Of a stretch of DNA of 64,000 nucleotides, positions 25,218-39,718 are shown in pieces. Both the position numbers and the translations under genes were made by a program. The stretch spans positions 1,214,237-1,278,236 of the forward strand of contig VXAA01003327.1 of assembly GCA_013399115.1 (NCBI GenBank), in the 5' to 3' direction. This DNA is from Anseranas semipalmata. Lineage: Eukaryota > Chordata > Aves > Anseriformes > Anseranatidae. The stretch's first letter is position 1. The number at the start of each line of letters is the position of its first letter. The notes under the pieces were generated by a model that was given only the letters and a program-made list of their open reading frames with translations, made no database searches and had not been told where the DNA came from.

Positions 25218-25384
25218 TTATGTCACTCTGCCTGGTGGTTGCATTAAACTGCCCTTTTTGTAGGAGTGACCTCCACAGACTTCTGAACTGTCAGTTCCAT
25301 CCCTTATGATTATCTCTTGTGTTGCTTTGAATATTAATGGCACAAAGCCGTCCTTGTCTGCAGTGAGCACAATCCAAGAAGAGC
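25218..25384 (-). CDS. WDCP: WDCP copy B, last coding exon
   Basis: The acceptor TTTTTGTAG is followed at 25384 by GC, completing the split Gly codon. Then come [18 protein letters not shown] and [10 protein letters not shown], very close to human WDCP, and a short unrelated tail ending in TAA at 25218-25220. The exon has no ATG-initiated long frame, so ORF calling misses it. It lacks the 17-residue repeats of copy A. Confidence 0.92.
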
Positions 25385-28300
25385 CTACAAAAATTAAGCA
25401 AAAAAGAAAATGAGCGTACAGCTCTGGTTACATAAAATGTACAAACGTTTTAAAAAGTCATCCAGCACACGAGCAGAGCAGGCTTTCCTTTTGTACACTA
25501 ACACCTTATTACGTTAATGGCATTAAGATCTGGCAGTCCATGCTAAACATACTTTTGTGTAAATGCGAAGGGAGGCTAAATAAAAGGTCTTGAAAGTTTT
25601 AGGCATTTTGTCCCTTATTTAAGTTAAGTTGAAAAACCAGGTACATCTTTGCTAGTTCTGATAAAGCATAAGTATCTCCATTCTCTGAAAACTCAGCCAG
25701 CCTCTCCATGCCAACTTTTGTTCCAGTGACATCTACCACTGCTTACCCCTTTTGCTCATCTGCTGTACCCAAATGACGAAGAGATCATAAAAACTGGATA
25801 ATTTGGTAAAGAAAATGATTGTGCTGTATTGGTTCTAAAGGGAACTTGGGGATTTCCATCTCCTTCATTAAGCCAAGATTGTTTGGTATGTTTACAAATT
25901 CATATAGGAAATGGAAGGAAGTTACACCTTGAAGATGGTTTACGGAAGATATCATGATTTACAAAAGATGATTTACAAAAGATGATATAATAAAATTTAT
26001 TGTTCTTTAATTATTAATCAGAACTTTTCGTAAAGAAGAGAATGAACAGAATCTGAATGACATTTTTAATCTGTTTTCTGAAAAAAAAAAGAGGCAAGAT
26101 AAAACAACAAAATCATTCAGGTTCACTTTCTATATTACACAGAAGCAGAAAATAAATGTAACCTCCTACCCTTTGTTTTTTACTTTCCTTTGAAAGTCAG
26201 TTTGAAAATGAAGCTATATATACTATTTTTTTTTTCTAGTGACTCATCTGTTTCCTGTTGAACTAGATATTGCAGCTGTTATAGAAAATAGTGAATTCTC
26301 TATTTGTCTTTTGTTCAGTTTGACATTTTGTGGAAAGAAAAAAACAAAGCAAAACAAACTGTAGCAGCTGGTAAGCATTGTGGGAGCCTTTGTGTCACAC
26401 ATTTTTCTTAGAGCATATAGTCCTGTCATTACTGAGCAGTGACATTAGCTGGGATCTGAGGTAAAGAAAGCCTTGTTATATTTTGTTGGTCAAATTTTTA
26501 ATTTGGGGAGATAAGACTGTGTTTTGAAAAGGAATATGGAAAAAGAAAGTGGAAAAAAAGAAATGGAAAACCATGCTTAATTTTTGGCAGTCGTAACAAA
26601 CCATGTTGCTGGACAAAGCAAATCTCCCTTCCTTATACTATTAACAAAGCACCTTTCTGGGCTGCTACACTATTCCATGTTGTCATGTCACCTGTTACAT
26701 CATAAGAAGATTGTCATTCCAAACCATGAATCTTTAATCTTCTACTCTTAATACTTTCTTTCTAATTCTGGACAGTCTTCAGGTTCTGTAAATAATGGGC
26801 CTAGAAGTGGAAATTCTGCTGTCCGAATTGATAGTTACATTATTGGTCAAATTGTTAAAGCAGACTCTTTTGTCATACTCCTAGGACTTCTTGTTTTCAC
26901 CAATTGAAATGTTTGAAATTCTCTGCGTAGTTGGTAACACTTGCTTTGAAGCATATGCCACAAAATATATTGAAGGCAGAAAAACCTTGTGCTGAATGTA
27001 ATTCCCTTTTGCAGTGCACAATTATTAGTATGATGACCTGCAGAAGAGAGAGACTTCTGTGTGCTAATACCAGAGCGCTATATGGCAGGCTATATTTAGT
27101 ACAGTTAATGGTATTATGGTCCTGGACTTAACGTACACATGATGAGGGCAAGTTCATTGCTCGTATAACTCTTACGATCTTAATAGCCTTGCTGTGGGTA
27201 TGAATTTGGTCTCCAGTTATAAGCTTTTTTTCAATATATTCAATTTTAAGTTCATAGTAAAAAAAATGCTAGGCTGCCACTGCAGTATAAGCACACTTTT
27301 CATTATGTCCCCTTTAATTATATAGCGCTAAAGGATGGGAGTGATATTTTTAAACATCAAATTTAATATTCATGCCTTATGGCAAAGGAAAGATTTAGGA
27401 ATATAAACCTCTACTGGTCATAACTGAATAAAGTGCCACATGACTACCTCTGCCCAGAACCTGATAATTTTGCAGGATTTTGGTGAATTTTGGAAGGATT
27501 CTTGATTCAGTCTTTCCTTTTGCTGTCAACAGACGCAATTTCTGAGATGCCAAGCAGAGCACTGAACAGGCAGGGTGCGTGTTGGGGTGATTCTGAGACA
27601 CTGGTTTTTTGATATCTCTGAAGTTTAATGCATGAAATTGAAGAGAGGAGTTCCGCGAACGAAATATTCGCCCATTCCATAGAGCTGCAAATAGGTTTTC
27701 TCTGGCCCATTATTTATTGCTTTCATACCAAATTGTAAACCTGTTATTTTGGTATGGGTATTTGTTTCCAAAATCAAGAACTGGAAGTATAAGCCAAAAA
27801 TGGCGTTCTCCTTGCCCTGCAAAGCTACATTGTGTTATCGCAGAAACCTGCTGGGAAATAGCTCAGGCCTCTACAGCAAGTGGAGTGTTTTATATATGCC
27901 TCCACTGCACTGTACAGTCAAGAGAAATTGCTGACAAAAATACAAACCTGCACGTCATCTGGAACAACTCTCAGAAACTACTGTAAGCCAGGGAAAAACT
28001 GAAATGTCCCAACGTGTCTAGGATAAAGGCAGCTTCTCTGGTCTGTGGTACACATGTAGCCTACTCCATCAGTTAGCCTATTATATATCAGTGTGGTATG
28101 TAACTGCCATTATTTAGAAAATTATAACATTATTACTGTCCTTTTCATTTTGATTTCAGCAAGAGTCGAATTCATTTCTCATAAAACAAAGTCTACTGAT
28201 TGAGACAATGTGTCTCAGCCTGTTAGGGGCAAAGGCAAGGGCCAAGACAGAGTTATTTGTGGATCCCTCGGTGTGGAAACAACGCAAGAAGATCATAATT

Positions 28301-31300
28301 ACAGCCAACTAATGTGTACCTTAAGATCATTATATAATTAGGCTGCAATGAGAAAAGCCACCAGAAGCATTATAGAGAAATAGATAAGAGAAAAGAATCA
28401 TATTGCTGAGAAGCTAGCATACATGGACAGGGACAAGGTAATTCAGAGACCAGTCTGGGGCTAGGTTTTCCCTAGCTGCTTCTGTCTACAGATTAATCAG
28501 TGGTGGGCGGTAGAAGTGTGGGACTGGCAAATTAGAACATTGAGCTTTGTTGTTTATCTTGGATTAAAATAATCCCAAATGCTACACGATACATCTATAT
28601 CATGTTCTGAGAATGAATTTTCATGCAGCCTACTCTTTATTGTCAGATGTGGGACACGCTTGTGAAGATGGACAAGGCAGAATGCCAAAAGGTCTCATAA
28701 GGAAATGTTTCCATTTCCAGATAACACAGTGGACTGATTATTTTCTGAGCCTTCCTCTGTAGAGGCATCCAACATATTACTCTGGTAATAGGTAGTTCTG
28801 CAATTACTTAGCATTTAAGTGAATTTAGCTATCTCCATTTGCTACAGCATGGGGTAATTACCACAAATGCCTCATTTACACTAAAAATCTCAGCTGAAAC
28901 CAGATACCAGAAATAAAAAGAACATACCATGTTTCATTTCAATAATGGGCAGATCAAACAGCTGCTGGACTAAATTCAAATGGATCTTGCCATCACAGAG
29001 GAGAACATCTTTTGTTTCTTCAGTAACTGCTCCATTTGAAAAGCATTTCTTCAAATGCATATATGTAAAAGAAAAGATCTTGTTAAAGGCTTAGATATTT
29101 TACCTGAATTCTTTTAACCATTCCTTTGCTCTTACTCCTTTCAGTTCTTTCATTATTTTTGTTTGTTTGTTTGTTTGTTTCTTTCTTTCTTTCTTTCTCT
29201 GTCATTGCTACAATTTACAGATGGCACAATCATGCAGTGCCATTTGAGGGACGGAGTCCCATGGAAAGAGGCATATGCCTCTCTGGTTTTTGCTTTTTGT
29301 GCTTATGCAGCACAGATTGCATCAGCCCTTTATATAAAATATAGTAGGCCATGCATATCTGTTTCCATTGGGTCTTGCTGGCTTAAGGGTCAATTCAGTG
29401 GGAGGGAATATTTCATGCCTAGAAGAAAGTTGCTTAAGTTTTATGCTACCAAAGCAATTGAGTACTCTGCTCAGTTTCGGTTGTATGCAGAGGTGCTTTG
29501 ATAGTCATTGTTCAGCTGCTCCATCCCAGTAAAATCCCCCATTCCTGGCACAGACAGAATTGCAGAGAGGCTCTCTGAAAAGCTGTCATAACAAGGTAGC
29601 TTGGGAATCATATGGCTTTTTTTTTGATAGAGAGGGAATACATGAATTTACTGCCCCGGAACTTGCTCTAACATTCACTAAAAAAATACACTTTCTTATA
29701 TTAAGGTGGCATACTCAAGGTGGCATTCATGAAGTGCAGCTGGTCTTCTGAACAGACACCATTATGTTCTGCCATTCAGATTACTACAAAGCGCAATGAC
29801 CACAAAACAATATTGTTAATATTGTTAATGGAGTTAATGTTGTTATGGAATGAATATGTATTTGCATTTGCAATTTCCTATCTGCTATCTTTTGAAGGTC
29901 AATCTTAGCATTAAAACTTTTCCAATGACCCAATGCCATTTGCTTCTAAATAAACCTGCTATACTGTTTTTCTGTGAATTTCATTGTGTTCTTTCCTCTC
30001 CATACTTTCCACCTGTGTAGTTCCCATGTATTTTTTTCCCCTTTGGCATCACTTATATTTGCTTCAGATTTAAAATACTTGTTATTTGAATTCACAGCCA
30101 ATTTATCCCATTTTCTAGACCTTTCTATATTGTACATTCAGACGGGATCCGAGTTAATGTTTTAGAATGGTTCGAAAAGAAGTCATCTGTGCTAACTCCT
30201 GTTCTAGTCCTACCCTGTCTGTGTTTACTTAATACCCTTGGATCTTCCTTTTTGATATAAAACTTATGTTTGAATGAATTCACAGCTGCTTCTTCTATTT
30301 CTGTACTAAGTAATCTGACCTTTGACCAAATAAATCTCTCTTAATGTTTGTCTTCTCATTTCTAATTGTGCTGTCTTTTGATTCTCTCAGTGACCATGTG
30401 CTTTTTTGCTCTGCAACAGCCTTTCTAAACCAAACAATCACCTCTATTTATCTGTACCTAGTATGTATGCTCTCATGCAACCACATTGGATTCTGTAAAT
30501 CAGAACGTCTACCAAACTCCATCTTAAGTTGGCTGTGCAGGCAAAGTCATGGTTGATTGTTATTTATTTATGTATTCTGACTGATAGAAGATGTAAGAAC
30601 TGTAAAAATGTCTTTCCATTAAAAACCCCACCCAAATTTCAAAGGTTTTTTCATCTCTTTCCCTGTTCAAAACAGCCAGAAATTTGTTGCTGTGTTATTA
30701 ATGGGGAAATACCTAAAGAATCCTTAGCCAAAGAAATATCATTTTCTTAGTCATAAGCCTATAGTAGCTTCTTATTACAGCTATAACTATATAACAGAAC
30801 TTCTTTGTCATTTTTAGGTCTCTTCAAATTACATAGAACTATATTCTATTGAACCTAGATATACTTAAAACTCAATGGGCTGAAATTTCAGCAATGAGCA
30901 CGTGCTTTGCATTTACATTCCAAAGATGTTATTTGCCTGTACAGGTATTTGTGCAAAGCTTTTAATTGCTGCATATTGGGGATTAGTACATCTGAAAACT
31001 ACTTCATTTTGCTGATCTCAGGTTGAAATACCAGAGTTTATTCACATTCGTCCCTCAGGTAATGAATTATAACAAAAGGTGGATGTTAACTGAGACGGCT
31101 ACGTTGCCTTGACCCAAGCCGTTCATTTTTTCATGTAGATATGCTTCAACTCAAGAATAATCAGAAAACGGTCTAGCTCCACCTCTGTTGACTTGAAATC
31201 AGTTGAATGGAAATGTATATTAAGGATGACTTTGTTCAAGCATGTTTTCTACTTAGCCTTGCAAGTTATAATTTTAACGGGTATCAGAAGTGGAACATAT

Positions 31301-34300
31301 TTTTGTAAATACAAAACTACGTGGCATCTCTTTTTTTATTGTAACCTATGGTTTTACAGTTTTTCAAGTACAGCCCTCAAAGCTTAAGTTTCAGAGGTGT
31401 TTGTCTTTCATCAATTGTGAGGATTCATATTAGCTATTCTCACTTTGTCATACTCTTCATATACACTACATATGTTTATAATGATAAGCTTGATCACCTT
31501 TACATTTTATTTTTGTCTGCTGACAAGTTCAGTCAGGTCAAGAATCTTTCAGTTTAAATTTTCTAATTATTTAGTCTCTTTTTGCTTAATGTTTGGTTCA
31601 AGTAACGATAATGTTCCTCTTTGAGGAATGTGTTCACACACATCACGTATTAACTGAATTAAGCTCACGCTTTTTTGAGAGGTAAGTAACTCTTTTTATT
31701 CCCTTTTTACAGATGATCAAACCATTACAGAGAGATTGACCTTGAGAGATTTACTCAAGGTCATGCAAGTAATTTGTGAGATAGTTAGAAATACAAATAA
31801 AATCTCACCTTAGTACTTGCCATTTTCATGCCTTAACCCAGAGACCATTTTCTAGTCAAATCTTCATTTAATCCATCACTTCCTAAAATATGTCTCTCTG
31901 GTTTTGCTGTGTTGCTATTTATCTCCAATAGAAGCCAGAGGACTTCATATTAATTTTCATATCAATACTGTTGGTTGTTTTATTTTAAACCAAAGTTTAT
32001 TGGTGGACTAAGAACATATTAATCACAGAATAAACAAATATATTGCCACATACTTGAGTGGATATTTTCAGATAAAGTTTCTGTAGCCAAATTCCTGTAG
32101 TCTGTCAGGTCCAACCCTCCCTCAACAAAAGTCCAACAGAAACAAACCATCAATTCAAGAATTGCTTTCCTTCATCTGTGTCAGCTTGCCCCTTGATCAT
32201 TTTTATAGCCTAGAAAGGATCTCCTGGGCTGCAGCCAGCCGGTCACAGTGTTGCCAATTTGTCTTTCAAAACTCATGTTTTGGAGCACAAAGATATATGG
32301 GAAGAAAATCATTTACTAAGGCAAAAAAGGTTCCTGGATTAGGTGCTATCCACCATAAAACTGCACAATAAATAAACATGTCTTTTCTAACTTTTTTTGA
32401 ACCCCACTGAGCAGTCAGGCAGTTCTGCCTCCTGAGCCTTTTCACTATTTGTCTTGTATTTCCCAGTGCACCGCCTACAATTAGCTGCGCGCTGAGATCA
32501 TCCTCATGAACTTAAATTCAACGACTGACGGAACAGTGATGTAAATCAGGATTCACTACTAATCAAAAATGTTTTTTACTGACCCTGGGTCAGTAACTGA
32601 TTGCAGTGTGAACGTGTCTTTCTTGCACCTGGATGTCTAGAAATGGAAGCTGTGTTCCAGATCCGGCCTCACGGCTGTGTTGCATTTCTTGCTGTAAGCA
32701 CCTCACTGATGTATCCAAAGACTGCCTTTGTTCTTTGCATAAACGTATCATATTTCTAATTCATTGTCATCTTGTAGTCACTTAACACATGCAAGCCTTT
32801 GTCTTCCTCAGTTGTTTCCAGCTAATGAATATCCAGTTTATAGCAGAAATTTCTGCTTTTAATCCTGCAATTTCTACTATGCACTTCATATTAGTTCATT
32901 TCAATCCATTTTTATTATTCTAGATGTTAAGGTCATCAAATTACAGGTGTGATATCCTGATCCTCTACTGAAAATATTACTGACTTTGTGCCATAACCAG
33001 ATTTTATTAGCATACCTCATCAGGTTATTAATGAAACTTTAAGATTTGCCTAAAGACCAATCATGTGAAAATCCACTAGAAATTTTTTTTTTTTTATATT
33101 AATATAAGCGTTTACTATCCTTTTTCCAGCTAATTTTTTTAACCACCTTATATTTCTTCTATTAATCCCAATTCTCTGCTGTTGAACAAGTAATTTCCCC
33201 TGTGGCCCGATTTCGAGTGCTGTGCTGAACTGCAGGTATTTTAAATATTCTTCATATCCTTTGTGTTAATAATCTGTTCTTTATAAAGGAAAGGTATCAG
33301 GTTAGTCAGTCACATCTGTGCACTGCAAGATGACTAAGGGCTGTAGTTGCCTAGAACTGTGTTTTCTTTTCTTAAAGCCTTGATTTCAGCTCTTTGAGTT
33401 GTGCTTCAGTGATAATTTCAGTTTCGATAGCTTCGTACCTATTAGTCAGCTCGCTTTTGCCTTGCCCCCACGCTTATTGTGTGGGATGCCAGAAAAAGAG
33501 GAAATTATATAGACGTGGGGGATCTGACCAAGAAGACCATGAAAGAGAGCTAGATGGCTGAGGAAGAGCACTGACGAGGAAGAACTATGATTTCTGATAC
33601 TCAAAGTGCTGTGTGTCACGGAGCCTTGTGCAGCATCACCACAGGTACTGCCAGTTGGGTTGGGCAGCCTGCACTGCTTCCCTTTCCTGTCCCGAGTTCC
33701 ATTGCTGCTGTGATCCCTGTTTGATTTCTGGTGGATCCTGATTTTATTTTGGTGGAGTTCTCGCTACCTTTACATGCCCTTATGTGGGACGTTCCAACTG
33801 CAACCCTAATTAACCTGTCAGAGAAGTGTAAGCCTGTAAAATATTTAAAGTAGAAGAGCTTTGAGGTGCTCAGGTGTGCTTAAATCCCAGTGCAGTTTGC
33901 ATTTATAGCACACAGAAGGACATCAGCACTTCAGATGATACGATGCTAGGATTTCTCTGCTCTTGGCTCCCTGTTAATGGTTCTGCAACTAATGTTTCAG
34001 GTGTCTTTTCTAACTCAAACCTTTACTGTCTTTGCACATTACAAAAGCTTGGCTTCATTTTTGACATTACGTATTCCTTTATCTTTTGTGTCTATGTTTC
34101 TGACAACCAAATGATCTGGCCTAATAAGAAGTATTACATCACCAGTACAAACCCTGCTTGTCCGCTGTTGATCACTTTCACAACACTGTCTTCAGAATTT
34201 GTTCTTAACAGATTCCCCAACCTTTGCTCAAAATGTTATCCCTGCATTAATCACACCTTGTCTTGACTACTGCAGGTCTTTTATGGTCATCCTAAATCTC

Positions 34301-37300
34301 TTCCTTCCAAACTTCGGAATGGCTGACTAGTTTCTTACTCCAGGGAGCAGTCATAACACCTTCCTCTTCCATCATTTTCATGACTTTCTTTCTATTGCTC
34401 AAGTCAAGTCAAAATTGCCCTTTGGATTTCCAAAAGGTTCATGGTCTTATCACAGCTGATCACTGCAGGCTGGTTTCTCCTTATCTCTTTGCTCATTTTA
34501 CTGTCACTCCCCCTTCTTTATCTCTACTCTATGTATTTGTATCAGCAAACTTATTGCCATGTGTTTGGATCCCCGCTATTCATCTCTCAGCTCTGTGTAA
34601 AAAATTGTTTATTTTATAGCTGACCTTGGCAATAAAGTTTCCCATAGTGAATTGCATGAAGATACTATAAAAGTACAAATTGACTTGTATACAATTAGTG
34701 GTGAATGTTAAGAAAAGGGAATACTGGCGACTAATTGCTGAAAAGATATTTATTTTGTGTTTAATCATGCAATATATGCTTTCAGTGATGTAGGTTTTTT
34801 GACATAATATTGCTGGTGAGCAAAACGTAGGAGTTTTAAGATACTCTTCAGATTAAGATGAATCTTATTCCTGCTGGAGAGGTTTCCTAAATGCCATTAT
34901 TTTCAAATCCAGATTGGCTTTATTTCCACTCTAATTAGCTTTTGAATGAGGCTAGTTTAAATATTCTGCAGCTGTTTCTTTTCTGGGGGAAATGGATGGT
35001 AAAAGTATCTTTTTGCAAGATGAAACAGAAACAAATCTGTGACGGATCTTCATCTCTTTTTTATTTCTTGTTAAATAATATCTTCTTATTGCGTCTGTCT
35101 GTCTGCCCTCCCACACTAGCCTGAATCACAAGTCTGTATGTGATGAAAGAGCAATAATATTTGCTTTTCAGGGTTGAATGATCAAATCACCTCTGGTGGC
35201 TGAATGCTATTACACAAGTGATAGTGCAGTGACATTTCCGAAGTGTGAGTGATCATGTTTTTCTTTTATGGCTGTGGGCTACACAGAATATAAATTCTGG
35301 TAGTGCTGCATGGACATGACTTCAGAGAAGTTGTGGCTAGGTTAGCACCAGCAGAATAAACAAAGGTTTTGAAGACTATTTAGTAAGCAGACATTATGAA
35401 TTATTAAGTAATATATATCCTGTTTTAAATTATGGTTTTCTAAGTAGAACTGGAATCTTTCATGTACGTCACTAATGCTTCTGCACAGCAGTGTTCATAA
35501 TTGCCTGTTAATTATTGCTATATTTTTATCTATAATGTTTTAAACTTTCCTTTTATGTTTTTAATGTGCATGGTTATGTAGTACTGATCATTATACTTTA
35601 TAGCAAGACTTCTCAATCAAGACTGAGGCTCTGCTGTGCTGGGGGTTATGCAAACACTTAAGAAGACATGCACTTGACACAACAAGTTGAGAGATAATGG
35701 CCATATTATTGACTGGACTGCAGTGTTCCTAAAGTTTAGAATGCTTTCCGCAGGCTGATATTTATATCATAGAGCAATAAAGCTATTTCCTGACTTTCTG
35801 CACTGTGAACAGAGTCTGGCTGGAACCCATAGCACAGCTGGTCTCTGAGCTCACAGAGCGCTAATCAGCTCCTGAAGGAGGAGCAAGGTTCAGATGTCTG
35901 AATCCAAACTAATCAAAACAACTATTTTCTGAGAAAATTATTAGCTGCCTATGAAGCAAATATTTCCCTGTCTGTCTGGAGGCCTTTTTGCCATCAGTCC
36001 ATTTTTCATTATTTTTTGGCATCATTTGGTGATGCTGTTAGATTGCAGAAGAGGGGCTGAACTACTCAAGGCATTAGATGTGAGACCTACACAGAAAAGC
36101 TCTGTGTGTTGGAAAGACATTAAGTGGCACTTTTTCTGAGTCATTACAGTGTAGTACTGGAGGGGCTTTCTGCTGGCTCAATGTGAAATTAACCTGTTTA
36201 GATAAATAAGAGACTTCCTTTCCAAATGTAGTTAGCTTAGCAATATTTTAGACACACCAGTTTTATTACTTTTTTTTATTATTATTATTCCCAAAGAGGA
36301 AAACAGGAAAATTAATTCTTACTGCTCGTGTAAGCCAACACATGCACAGTGACTTCAGATCTTAGATTAATGTTAGGTGTCACAATCAGAACTTCTCTTT
36401 GGAAAGGTTAATCCAATAGAATCCAAGAGATGGGGCTGCTTGTTAAATAAATAAGTTGATTTATATTAAGAAATCAGAATTAATTTGAACATGCTGGAGA
36501 ACAGAAGAACTTGCTTCTTGGCAAATAAAATCCTGAATTATTTAAAATAGACATCTTGCTTTTTTTTCACCAGAGTTTGTATAATATATTTGAGTTAAAT
36601 TATTGACTAATTCAGATCAAAAGCTTTGCTTTTATCCAGTGTACTGAGCATACTAGAATCTGCTAAAATGCCAAATAAACAATTGCTGAAAATTAATGAA
36701 TATGTTTGAAGTGAGTCACCTTAATGAGTGTTTAAGGAGGGGTGCTAAGATGTTTGTATGGATCCCTTTCAAGTAAAAGGAGGCTGTTATTGTATAACTG
36801 TGAGTTAAATTTGTTTAAGAAATACGTACTTCAGCATCATCACTATGAAATTAACGTATTACTTGACTTAATTCTGCTTATCTTGCAGTAGATAAGAATG
36901 CATTTGCAATTGGCATCGGCATCCCAAAAGGAACCCCAGTTTTAGCAGCAACACCAATAGTATCAGCATGATCAAAAGTATTATTGGTATAATATTAGTA
37001 TTACTGGTAATAATACAAAGAATAATAGCAAGAAATAATTGCACAGCCTATGTTTCTTAGTTGAAATTCTCACTGAAGCCAGTAGGAATTTTGCCAAAAA
37101 TAAGGGTGGGATAGGAACATGGTGATTTGACATTCATCTATTTATTTAATGGAATGATAATTACATACTGACAGATATTTTTTTCTGAAAATGTGGAGTG
37201 ATAATACTTTTTGCAAATTGATTATGTCCAGCTGTGTAAAGATTAACAGTGAGACATTAAAGTTGAAATAAACCAACTCTGTATCATCCCCACCTGAATT

Positions 37301-39718
37301 TTCCATAAATTGAGACTCACTACTTTGTTTCAGCCTTTATGAGAGTCTAGCTACCTTCAAACTTTGGATTTGAGCTCAGGTTTGAATTTATTAGGTTTCT
37401 GGTGAGGATACCTACTAATGGCTACTCCTAGGTATCTACACTAAGCTAACATATAAACCTTTTTGTACATCATTAACCACATGGCTTTGTTCTCTTATTT
37501 GATTGATGCACACAAAATCAACCACTACCCAAGAAAGTTGTGCTTAGAAGTCGTGCAAAGAACATACACAGGTCTCTCATGTGAAATATCCTCTGAATTA
37601 CCCACATCATCCTTAGCTATTGTTTCAATGACAAACTATAATACCATTTTAATTAAGCTTGATGCCAACCTCAGGTTACATTTCTCATGGGTTGATAAGA
37701 ATTAAACCGCATCCTCTTGATTTAAAGCTATATAAATAAAAGATTGTTTAAAAATTCAGTGCCCTATCACAATATTTTTAAGTTGATGAAAAAATTACCT
37801 GATAAGTGATATGAACAACCGGCGGTTCCTGTGAACATGGATAGGCTAAAGATACCCTTCTCCCATTTCTAGCGAAGTCTGTTATTTCAGAAAGACTCAG
37901 TTGTAACTCATTGAAGCTGCCACAAAGTCTCTCTAAATTTCTAGATATGTGACTCATTCCTTTTTCACTTGGCAAATTGTTGTTTTTAGAACTGGATGTT
38001 TCTTGGATCACATTGAACTGCACTTTAGGGGAAGCTGGTCTACTGGAAAGCCTGGTAGGTGTTCCAAACCCAAGAAGAGCCATTGAACGATTGATAGGTT
38101 CTGCATCCAAAGTTTCCAAGGCAACGGAGGGGTCACCTGGGAGCTTCTTCTCATCCAGGTCACTAACACTTGATGAAGAGCTCTGCTCATAACTAGGGCT
38201 CTTCACTTCTTCAATGAGTCTTCTCCTGCCACTAGGAGATTGAATAACTGTGCTTCTTGGTATTAACAGCTCCCTGCTTTGAGGTTGGTCTTCTGTGGCA
38301 AGATTTTCAAAGAACTTTCTTTTTCCAGGTATGTTCACAGAGGATATGAAGTTATAAAGCATATGCTGCTTAGTGTCTGGCAGTGCTGAAGAATCTTCTT
38401 CTAGCATCAATTCTTTGATCATCAGACGCATTACATACCTGTCTGAACTTGAAGATGGAATGAAACTAGGCTCAGGGAACTTTTGCTTCCCAATTAGAAT
38501 CAATAGGAGTTTATCTGTCAAAAAGCATAGGCCCTTTGGTCTTTCATTTTTTTCCAGCTGGATTTGCTGAATATGGGGCATGCAGGAAGATGTCACTGAA
38601 TACACCAAAACAATGTTAGAAGTATTAGAAGCTACTGCCACAATCTGAGCTCTAAGGTCAAAAGCCATTATATCAGGAACCAGAATACCTGGGATGTTGA
38701 CTTTTCTGGTGGTGGTTACCTTCCTTTCAAAAGTCACCAAGATCAGGTAAGAAGAATCTTGACCATTTACTGCTGCAGAATCTTTGCGTTTCAGAGTAAT
38801 GAGAGGACCGGGATCAGACCGACGGTGGTTTCCAAGGATGTGGGTTAAATCCACAGGACCTGATGAAGAAGAAGCTAATGAGTCAACAGTGCCTGATCTA
38901 TCTGAATCTGTGGACTTTCGTCGCAGGTCCATGGAGTATTCCTCATCACCAAGCACCATAGTAGACTGTGAGGTTAAAGAACCAGTTTCAGTACCAGATG
39001 GCATATCAAATGTAATGCCCGCGTTCAAACCACAGATATTATCTAAAGGAAGCTCAGTAGCTACAGCAATTTGGAAATCCAGTGTGGCTTCCATAGCACA
39101 GATATAACCTCCCACATCAAAGACTGGGCAAAAGGAGCAGGCATTTAGAGTTTTCTGAGCATCATCCCATATATAGGAATGCAGGGCACTGCCTATAGCA
39201 ACTACTAAACGATTACCATCCTTAGTCCAGCAAGCACAATGAATAAGCCCACTGCTTTTGATGTCTGCCTTCACTCTAGTATTGTCCGTACGAACGGTAT
39301 GCAAGACCGAAGCATCTCTTTTTGTAAGCACAGCCAAGACCTCCTTTTTTGGATGCCACACACAGCCCTGGGAAAGCAGTGGAAACGGCTCACCAATTTC
39401 ACAAGTCTGAGAAATCAAGGGTTTGTTCTTCTCAGCAGTGCTGCAGCCCAGCTGCCAAACGCTAACATGCTTTTTATGCTGAACAGCGAGCAGAGCTGGG
39501 GTCTCTGTAGAGCAACACGGGCCCCAGTAAAGCCCATGCACATGTTCAAATTGACCAACAACACTTGAGTCTCCAAACTTTACTTCTCCATTCTGATAGT
39601 ATAAAGCAGTCAGTATCACTTGCTTCCCATCTGTCCAGGCAATTCCATGCATGGGGTGGATGGCTTGATATAAAGCGTTGAGGCCAGTTCTCAGCAGCTT
39701 TGCCTTTCCCAGCTCCAT
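25218..39718 (-). CDS. WDCP: WDCP copy B, WD repeat and coiled-coil containing protein (3 coding exons)
   Basis: The coding sequence joins minus-strand exons 39718-37799, 29048-28928 and 25384-25218, giving 735 residues. I start at the ATG of [20 protein letters not shown]; the 12 in-frame codons upstream have no ATG. The N-terminal 240 residues are about 78% identical by eye to copy A and keep the WD-type signatures SVWQL and HSYIWD. The Ser-rich middle is longer and more diverged. The coiled-coil segment is at about residues 584-622. Exon 3 codes [18 protein letters not shown] and exon 4 [18 protein letters not shown] plus a short tail. Donors are CAG|GTAATT (phase 0) and CATG|GTATGT (phase 1), the same as in copy A. 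The gene faces FKBP1B head to head, as human WDCP does. It is intact. Confidence 0.95.
28928..29048 (-). CDS. WDCP: WDCP copy B, middle coding exon
   Basis: This 121-base exon is entered in phase 0 and left in phase 1 at CATG|GTATGT. It codes 40 residues including [18 protein letters not shown] and LPIIEMKH. The acceptor (GCATTTGAAG|AAATGC) has a weaker pyrimidine tract than that of copy A, so the start could differ by a few bases. It is recognisable only by comparison with copy A. Confidence 0.9.
29161..29198 (+). repeat. (GTTT)n(CTTT)n compound microsatellite
   Basis: Five GTTT units are followed by CTTT units. On the transcribed strand of WDCP copy B this is an AAAG/AAAC run about 110 bases before the exon 3 acceptor. 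Confidence 0.95.
31700..31810 (+). mobile_element. Degraded MIR-like SINE fragment
   Basis: The order ttttacagatgatcaaaccattacagagagattgacc, then actcaaggtcatgcaagtaatttgtgag, resembles the MIR core (acagatgaggaaactgaggc, cccaaggtcac). Many positions differ, so this is an old copy. Confidence 0.5.

Larger units (their letters stand above)
29049..37798 (-). other. WDCP: Intron 2 of WDCP copy B
   Basis: This intron of about 8.7 kb compares with 2.4 kb in copy A. It is AT-rich and carries degraded repeats: a MIR-like block near 31700-31800, and a weak CR1-like string near 32105. No coding exon with family resemblance was found in it. The short plus-strand ORFs look like chance frames. Confidence 0.6.

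Noticed and set aside
29126..29501. Plus-strand ORFs of 72 and 112 codons
   Set aside because: They begin in the GTTT/CTTT microsatellite, are antisense to the copy B intron and show no family resemblance.
37977..39568. Plus-strand ORFs up to 109 codons and a short minus-strand frame
   Set aside because: They are other-frame shadows of the WDCP copy B large exon.
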